The notes under the pieces: generated by a model
The model's input: the letters and a program-made list of their open reading frames with translations, nothing else
The model's database searches: none
Told to the model about the DNA's origin: nothing
Position numbers and translations under genes: made by a program
In this document: positions 59,241 to 64,000 of the stretch, in pieces
Numbering within the stretch: position 1 is the first letter of the stretch
Layout: the number at the start of each line of letters is the position of its first letter
NCBI RefSeq assembly: GCF_947488565.1
Contig: NZ_CANKZC010000002.1
Coordinates: 186,001 to 250,000, forward strand
Source of the DNA: an uncultured Psychrobacter sp.
GTDB lineage: Bacteria; Pseudomonadota; Gammaproteobacteria; Pseudomonadales; Moraxellaceae
DNA: 64,000 nt
Direction: 5' to 3'

Positions 59241-60782
59241 TTATACAATGATAGCGTCCTCAGTCAGGGCGCTTTCTTTGGTGACGCGTAGTACTTCTTC
59301 TAATGTCGTCTGTCCTGCTATCACTTTATGCAAACCATCAGCACGAATCGATGGGGTCTTTTGACGAGCATAAGATTCAAGCTCATACTCCGCAGTATTA
59401 CTATGAATCATACGTCTTAACGTATCATCAATTGGTACGACTTCATATATTGCTGTACGCCCTTTAAACCCAGACTGATTGCACTTATCACAGCCAACAG
59501 GCTTTGGTAGCTTGAGCGCTGTCGTCACTGAATCTTTAGAATCAGTTTCAATACCAATCTCAGAGAACAGCTTTGCTTGCTCACTATCTGCCGTTTGCCA
59601 CGTATGACAATGGGCACAAAGGGTACGTACTAAGCGCTGCGCGACCACGCCAATAAGCGAAGACGATAATAAGAACGGCTCTACCCCCATATCTTGCAGG
59701 CGAGTTACCGCACCGATAGCGGTATTGGTATGCAATGTTGATAACACCAAATGCCCTGTCAATGACGCTTGTACTGCAATCTCAGCAGTTTCGATATCGC
59801 GTATTTCACCAACCATGACCACATCTGGATCTTGACGTAACATCGCCCGCAGACTGGTGGCAAAAGTCATATCTACTTTATTATTCACTTGGGTTTGACC
59901 AATACCATCAAGCTGAAATTCGATAGGATCTTCAGCCGTTAAGATATTGCGGGTCTGATCGTTTAAGTCGGTCAATGCAGCATATAGGGTCGTCGTTTTA
60001 CCTGAACCCGTAGGACCTGTCACCAAAATAATGCCATGCGGACGATGGATTAAGCGTTTAAGCTCAGTATAGTCATTGTCTGCAAGCCCAAGATAAGTCA
60101 TATTGAGGCGGCCTGCTTGCTTATCTAACAAGCGCATAACCACGCGTTCCCCAAAGCTTGAGGGCAACGTTGATACCCGCACATCGACCTCACGCCCTGC
60201 TAGCCGCAGACTGATACGCCCATCTTGTGGCACACGTTTTTCTGCGATGTCAAGTTTGGCCATGACCTTGATCCGTGAGACCAAAAGCGGTGCCAACTGA
60301 CGTTTGGGCGTAATGATTTCTTTGAGCTCACCATCCACTCGAAAACGGACAACCAGACGCTTCTCAAAAGTCTCGATATGGATATCTGAAGCATTAAGAC
60401 GTATCGCTTCTGATAATAGCGCATTGATAAGACGTATAATAGGCGCATCGTCTTGCTGATCCATCAAATCTTCGGTCTCAGGCACACTATCTGCTAAGCT
60501 GTCCAAATCTGGATGGTCTTCAAGACCAGCGGCGATATGCTGAGACTCACCCGTATTGCCTGCATAAGCTGCATTCAGGCGTTTTTCAAATTCGTCCGTG
60601 CCGATGCTGTCATAAACAGGCACACCGCGTACGCCTTGCTGCTGCAAAAATCGCACAGCTTCATTGATGGCAGAAAGCGGTGTGGCTTTGGTCAATACCA
60701 ACGTCGGTGGCAGCTCAGCATCCATCGCTAAAATCACTAAGAGCTGGTGGCGTTTTGCAAAACTGTACGGCAGTTGCATCAT
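59241..60782 (-). CDS. gspE: Type II secretion ATPase GspE
   Basis: A 513-residue secretion ATPase. N1 domain ~1-110; N2/catalytic core with [14 protein letters not shown], Walker A GPTGSGKT at 256-263, Asp/Walker [15 protein letters not shown] and His box [13 protein letters not shown]. The tetra-Cys zinc motif (CAHC and CDKC) and no PilB-type features favour GspE. It acts at the inner-membrane face with GspL/GspF. It stands alone, 8 kb from gspF, as T2SS genes are scattered in Moraxellaceae. Confidence 0.93.
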   Translation of the reverse strand: MMQLPYSFAKRHQLLVILAMDAELPPTLVLTKATPLSAINEAVRFLQQQGVRGVPVYDSIGTDEFEKRLNAAYAGNTGESQHIAAGLEDHPDLDSLADSVPETEDLMDQQDDAPIIRLINALLSEAIRLNASDIHIETFEKRLVVRFRVDGELKEIITPKRQLAPLLVSRIKVMAKLDIAEKRVPQDGRISLRLAGREVDVRVSTLPSSFGERVVMRLLDKQAGRLNMTYLGLADNDYTELKRLIHRPHGIILVTGPTGSGKTTTLYAALTDLNDQTRNILTAEDPIEFQLDGIGQTQVNNKVDMTFATSLRAMLRQDPDVVMVGEIRDIETAEIAVQASLTGHLVLSTLHTNTAIGAVTRLQDMGVEPFLLSSSLIGVVAQRLVRTLCAHCHTWQTADSEQAKLFSEIGIETDSKDSVTTALKLPKPVGCDKCNQSGFKGRTAIYEVVPIDDTLRRMIHSNTAEYELESYARQKTPSIRADGLHKVIAGQTTLEEVLRVTKESALTEDAIIV

Positions 60783-61130
60783 AAAAACGACCTGATAAAA
60801 ATAAAGTGGGTGATAAACAAATTCATAAGTGCTTAGCCTCTTTAGTAAAGGCGTTAGGTTTTTAATAAGTAGGCAGTATCTAATATAAGTGCCTTATACT
60901 TACATGATTAAACTCAGTAAAGTTATCGGTAAGCGCTTATGAGTTTGTTATAATAACATTTTGTTTTAGATCATTAGCAAGGCTTTTACGACGTTTTACG
61001 ATTCGATAAGCGTATATCAGTATTGACTCCTAGTACTATTTTTGATTTCTAGTACTGGCTTTGACTGCTCGTATTAGTGCTGCTTATGCCTTTCATCTTT
61101 TATAGTCCGCCCGTTATTAGGATTTCAGAT
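60783..61130. other. Divergent intergenic region gspE/thiG
   Basis: 348 bp with no gene. I looked for a thiS gene (short frame ending Gly-Gly) and for TPP-riboswitch core sequences and found neither. Promoters for both genes should be here. Confidence 0.5.
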
Positions 61131-61958
61131 ATGTCTCAAGCCACCATTCAAACTACCACTGAGAACTCCCCTATTGTTCAAGATACTTTTACTGTTGGTA
61201 GTCGCACCTTTTCATCACGTCTATTGGTCGGCACTGGTAAATATAAAGATATGGCTGAGACCGGAACCGCTATTGCAGCCTCAGCGGCCGAGATCGTCAC
61301 TGTCGCTATTCGTCGTACCAATATTGGTCAAAACAGTGATGAGCCGAACTTGTTAGATGTTATCTCGCCTGACAAATATACTATTTTACCCAATACTGCT
61401 GGTTGCTTTGATGCTGAGACAGCGATTCGAACTTGTAAGCTTGCGCGTGAACTGCTGGGAGGTCATAACTTAGTTAAGCTTGAAGTATTGGGTGACGAAA
61501 ACAGTTTGTACCCCAATATTATGGAAACTCTAAAGGCGGCAAAAGTACTGATTGATGATGGCTTTGAGGTGATGGTATACACATCAGACGACCCCATTGT
61601 CGCGCAAGAGCTAGAAAGTATGGGCTGTGTGGCGATTATGCCTTTGGGTAGCCTTATTGGTTCTGGTCTTGGACTCCTCAACCGCCATACGCTCAGCCTT
61701 ATCATCGAAAACGCTAAGGTGCCAGTATTGGTTGATGCTGGCGTTGGTACTGCCTCTGATGCCGCTATTGCCATGGAGCTTGGTTGTGATGGTGTACTCA
61801 TGAACTCAGCGATTGCCAATGCTCAACGACCAGTGATGATGGCCCATGCGATGAAACACGCTATTTGGGCAGGTCGCGAAGCGTTTTTGGCAGGACGGAT
61901 GCCCATGCGTAAGATGGCACAAGCCAGCTCGCCGCAAACTGGTTACTTTTTTCAATAA
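61131..61958 (+). CDS. thiG: Thiazole synthase ThiG
   Basis: A 275-residue TIM-barrel enzyme that forms the thiazole of thiamine from deoxyxylulose phosphate, dehydroglycine and ThiS-thiocarboxylate. Seen: [21 protein letters not shown], the Schiff-base Lys region [47 protein letters not shown] and [15 protein letters not shown]. The ATG at 61131 (MSQATIQ) is chosen for AGGA 8 nt upstream; the frame extends to 61077 with no such site. thiS is not adjacent. Confidence 0.95.
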   Translation: MSQATIQTTTENSPIVQDTFTVGSRTFSSRLLVGTGKYKDMAETGTAIAASAAEIVTVAIRRTNIGQNSDEPNLLDVISPDKYTILPNTAGCFDAETAIRTCKLARELLGGHNLVKLEVLGDENSLYPNIMETLKAAKVLIDDGFEVMVYTSDDPIVAQELESMGCVAIMPLGSLIGSGLGLLNRHTLSLIIENAKVPVLVDAGVGTASDAAIAMELGCDGVLMNSAIANAQRPVMMAHAMKHAIWAGREAFLAGRMPMRKMAQASSPQTGYFFQ

Positions 61959-62079
61959 AATAGTTTTAATACCCAGTCGTTTATATACTTAATTTAACCG
62001 CTGTTCATATCGATGTGCCGACAGGCTACTTATAATACGCGGCTCACTGACCTTACTCATTGACCCTAGAGGACACCCC

Positions 62080-63474
62080 ATGCGCTTACTGACGGCAGTT
62101 GATCAGTTATTTTTACTTCTTGAATCGCGTAAACAGCCTATGCATGTGGGCGGCTTGTTTTTGTTTGAACTGCCAGTCGATGCGCAAAATGCAGAGGGTG
62201 ATTTTGTTTATCAGCTGGTAAGACAAATGCAAACCTCTGACGTACCACCAAGCTTTCCGTTCAATCAGGTACTCGAACGGTTGTTGTTTTGGAAGCAAGA
62301 TGAAGATTTTGATGTTGAGCATCATTTTCGCCATGTTGCCTTGCCAAGACCTGCTCGCGTCCGTGAGCTACTGATGTACGTCTCAAAAGAGCATGGGCGC
62401 TTACTTGATCGGGCGATGCCATTATGGGAGTGTCATGTCATCGAGGGCATCCAGCCAGAAACTGACGATGGTCCTGAACGCTTTGCCCTATATTTTAAGA
62501 TTCATCACTCATTGGTCGATGGTATCGCTGCCATGCGCCTCATCCAAAAGTCGCTTTCACAGTCACCGTATGAGCCCATGACGTTGCCAGTGTGGTCACT
62601 CATGGCACGCCATCGTAATCAAGTAGATGCTCTGATACCTACTGGACGCTCTGTGACTCGTATTATAAAAGAGCAGTTATCTACCATTAAGCCGGTATTT
62701 ACCGAACTACTGGATAACTTTAAACATCATGGCAAAGACGATTATGTTGGCACCTTTGATGCTCCCATGAGTATATTAAACCAGCGCATCTCTGCCTCAC
62801 GGCGCATCGCAGCACAATCTTATAACATGCAACGCTTTGACGACATCGCAGACAAACTCGATGTCAGTATGAATGATGTGATACTTGCTGTTTGCTCTGG
62901 AGCCATACGGCGTTACTTGCTCAAACTTGACGCGTTACCGAACAAACCCTTGATTGCTTTTGTACCGATGTCATTACGCAGCGACAATAGTACCACTGGC
63001 AATCAAATCTCATTTGTTTTGGCAAACTTAGGCACGCATTTAGATGACCCTCTTCGTCGACTACAGCTGATCAATGGCAGTATGAATAGTGGAAAACGTC
63101 GGTTTCGTCGTATGAATCAAGCACAGGTAATCAACTATAGTGCCATCGCTTATGCGTGGGAAGGCATTAACCTATTAACGGGGATATTCCCCAAAAAACA
63201 AGCTTTTAACCTTATTATCTCTAATGTACCTGGGGCTAAAAAGCCACTGTACTGGAACGGCGCACCGCTCAAAGCACTGTATCCAGCTTCTATTATATTG
63301 GATGGTCAAGCAATGAACATCACGCTTGCCAGCTATTTAGATAAAGTAGAGTTTTGTATTACCGCTTGTAGCAAGCTGTTGCCGCATGTACAAGACATGC
63401 TGGGCTTGATTGAAGAAGAGCTTGCTGTATTAGAAAACGTGAGTAAAGAAAAAGAATTGGGACTACGTGAATAA
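62080..63474 (+). CDS. Wax ester synthase/diacylglycerol acyltransferase (WS/DGAT)
   Basis: A 464-residue bifunctional acyltransferase making storage wax esters and triacylglycerol at the inner membrane. The catalytic HHSLVDG motif is at 142-148 (His143, Asp147). Also seen are the opening LTAVDQLFLLLE, PLWECHVIEG, MNDVILAVCSGAIR, and the C-terminal SNVPGAKKPLYWNGAPL. Length is typical of Acinetobacter AtfA. AGAGGA precedes the ATG. A terminator follows. Confidence 0.95.
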   Translation: MRLLTAVDQLFLLLESRKQPMHVGGLFLFELPVDAQNAEGDFVYQLVRQMQTSDVPPSFPFNQVLERLLFWKQDEDFDVEHHFRHVALPRPARVRELLMYVSKEHGRLLDRAMPLWECHVIEGIQPETDDGPERFALYFKIHHSLVDGIAAMRLIQKSLSQSPYEPMTLPVWSLMARHRNQVDALIPTGRSVTRIIKEQLSTIKPVFTELLDNFKHHGKDDYVGTFDAPMSILNQRISASRRIAAQSYNMQRFDDIADKLDVSMNDVILAVCSGAIRRYLLKLDALPNKPLIAFVPMSLRSDNSTTGNQISFVLANLGTHLDDPLRRLQLINGSMNSGKRRFRRMNQAQVINYSAIAYAWEGINLLTGIFPKKQAFNLIISNVPGAKKPLYWNGAPLKALYPASIILDGQAMNITLASYLDKVEFCITACSKLLPHVQDMLGLIEEELAVLENVSKEKELGLRE

Positions 63475-63523
63475 CGTTGAAGGCTGTGAATAACGTTAAA
63501 GGTCTCATCTTATAAAATTACCA

Positions 63524-63559
63524 TAAAAAAAGCTGACCCTATTATAGAGTCAGCTTTTT
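63524..63559. terminator. Bidirectional terminator after the WS/DGAT gene
   Basis: AAAAAGCTGAC pairs with GTCAGCTTTTT around a short loop, with A- and T-runs on both sides of convergent genes. Confidence 0.92.
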
Positions 63560-63600
63560 AAACACAACTTTTTAAGTACAGTCTTATTGGTGCAACGCCC

Positions 63601-64000
63601 TTATACAGCGTCACGCCATGTTGGCACCACTATTTGCATCAATGGTTTTAATAGCTTGACGTTACAAGCAAAAATAGAGCCTGATTTCATGGAGTTATGT
63701 GCGCCTGTATGATCAACCACAACGCCGCGTGCCTCTGATACAATCAGCTCACCTGCTGCGATATCCCATGGCTTAATAGACATCTCAAAATAACCATCAA
63801 AACGCCCTGCTGCCACATAGCATAAATCAAGTGCCGCCGAGCCCAAACGACGCATTTGACCACCTGCCTCAGACACTTTTTGTAAGCTTTCAAAATGCTC
63901 TTTGGCAAAAGAGATGACTTCACCATTACGATGACGCTCAAGTGGATGACCAGTCGTAAACAACCCACCATCGATGGTCTTACGCTCGCTTACGTTGATA
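63601..64000 (-). CDS. suhB: Inositol-monophosphatase family protein (SuhB-type), 5' end outside window
   Basis: The frame stays open to the right edge, so only the C-terminal ~133 residues are seen. They include GGLFTTGHPLERH, LGSAALDLCYVAAGRFDGYFE and the metal/substrate motif KPWDIAAGELIVSEARG, all hallmarks of the family. SuhB acts as inositol phosphatase and as a partner in rRNA antitermination complexes. Subfamily name is likely but based on the C-terminal half alone. Confidence 0.88.
   Translation of the reverse strand, partial: INVSERKTIDGGLFTTGHPLERHRNGEVISFAKEHFESLQKVSEAGGQMRRLGSAALDLCYVAAGRFDGYFEMSIKPWDIAAGELIVSEARGVVVDHTGAHNSMKSGSIFACNVKLLKPLMQIVVPTWRDAV

Noticed and set aside
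60783..61130. Search for thiS and a TPP riboswitch upstream of thiG
   Set aside because: No short frame ending in Gly-Gly and no TPP-type core sequence could be found.

Overview
The window reads as a chromosomal segment of a gammaproteobacterium of the family Moraxellaceae, most likely Psychrobacter or a close relative. This is inferred from gene content and gene neighbourhoods, not from a database search. Supporting signs are the pairings yggS/pilT-pilU, fur/bamE/rnfH, rluC/rne, dsbC-hom and mutS-fdxA; scattered type II secretion genes; a wax-ester synthase; and a fimT-pilV-pilW-pilX-pilY1-pilE operon. Genes are dense and mostly housekeeping. No insertion sequence, integrase, prophage, CRISPR array or rRNA operon was seen.

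Layout. 1-4.3 kb: tail of a CorC/HlyC-type protein, yggS, and the type IV pilus motor ATPases pilT and pilU. 4.3-9.7 kb: fur, bamE, rnfH, a NSS-like membrane transporter, two periplasmic c-type cytochromes and engB. 9.7-16.7 kb: a HAD phosphatase, rluC, a 1.1 kb gene-free stretch and a very long RNase E. 16.8-24.7 kb: a YedI-type membrane protein, dsbC, hom, a thiolase, two DUF2382 stress-type proteins behind a hairpin-rich leader, and a small lipoprotein. 24.9-33.4 kb: secA, an enlarged mutS, fdxA and a membrane-bound spermidine-synthase-like protein.

33.5-43.5 kb is the type IV pilus assembly and adhesin region, all on the minus strand. It holds a second short pilin, the probable major pilin, and a seven-gene minor-pilin/PilY1 operon with overlapping stop/start codons. 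Each of the two stand-alone pilin genes has its own -24/-12 (sigma-54) promoter and its own terminator. With pilT/pilU, comF and the scattered T2SS genes (gspG, gspF, gspE), the window is rich in type IV filament machinery for twitching, adhesion, DNA uptake and secretion.

43.7-54 kb: comF, outer-membrane phospholipase pldA, dsbD with an adjacent free-standing copy of its N-terminal domain, gspG, gspF, an unrecognised protein and an AraC-type regulator. 54.1-57.8 kb: tRNA-Pro, tRNA-Arg and tRNA-His, then a compact McrBC (type IV restriction) pair whose McrB lacks the usual N-terminal DNA-recognition domain. 57.9-64 kb: a DUF4442 thioesterase-like protein with a (Thr-Glu)8 tract, a predicted periplasmic RidA, gspE, thiG, a WS/DGAT acyltransferase and the 3' part of a suhB-type phosphatase cut by the window edge.

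No wholly new multi-gene system is obvious. The best leads are the twin sigma-54 pilin promoters, the compact McrBC, the free-standing DsbD alpha-domain paralog, the DUF2382 pair with its structured leader, and the unrecognised gene upstream of gspF.
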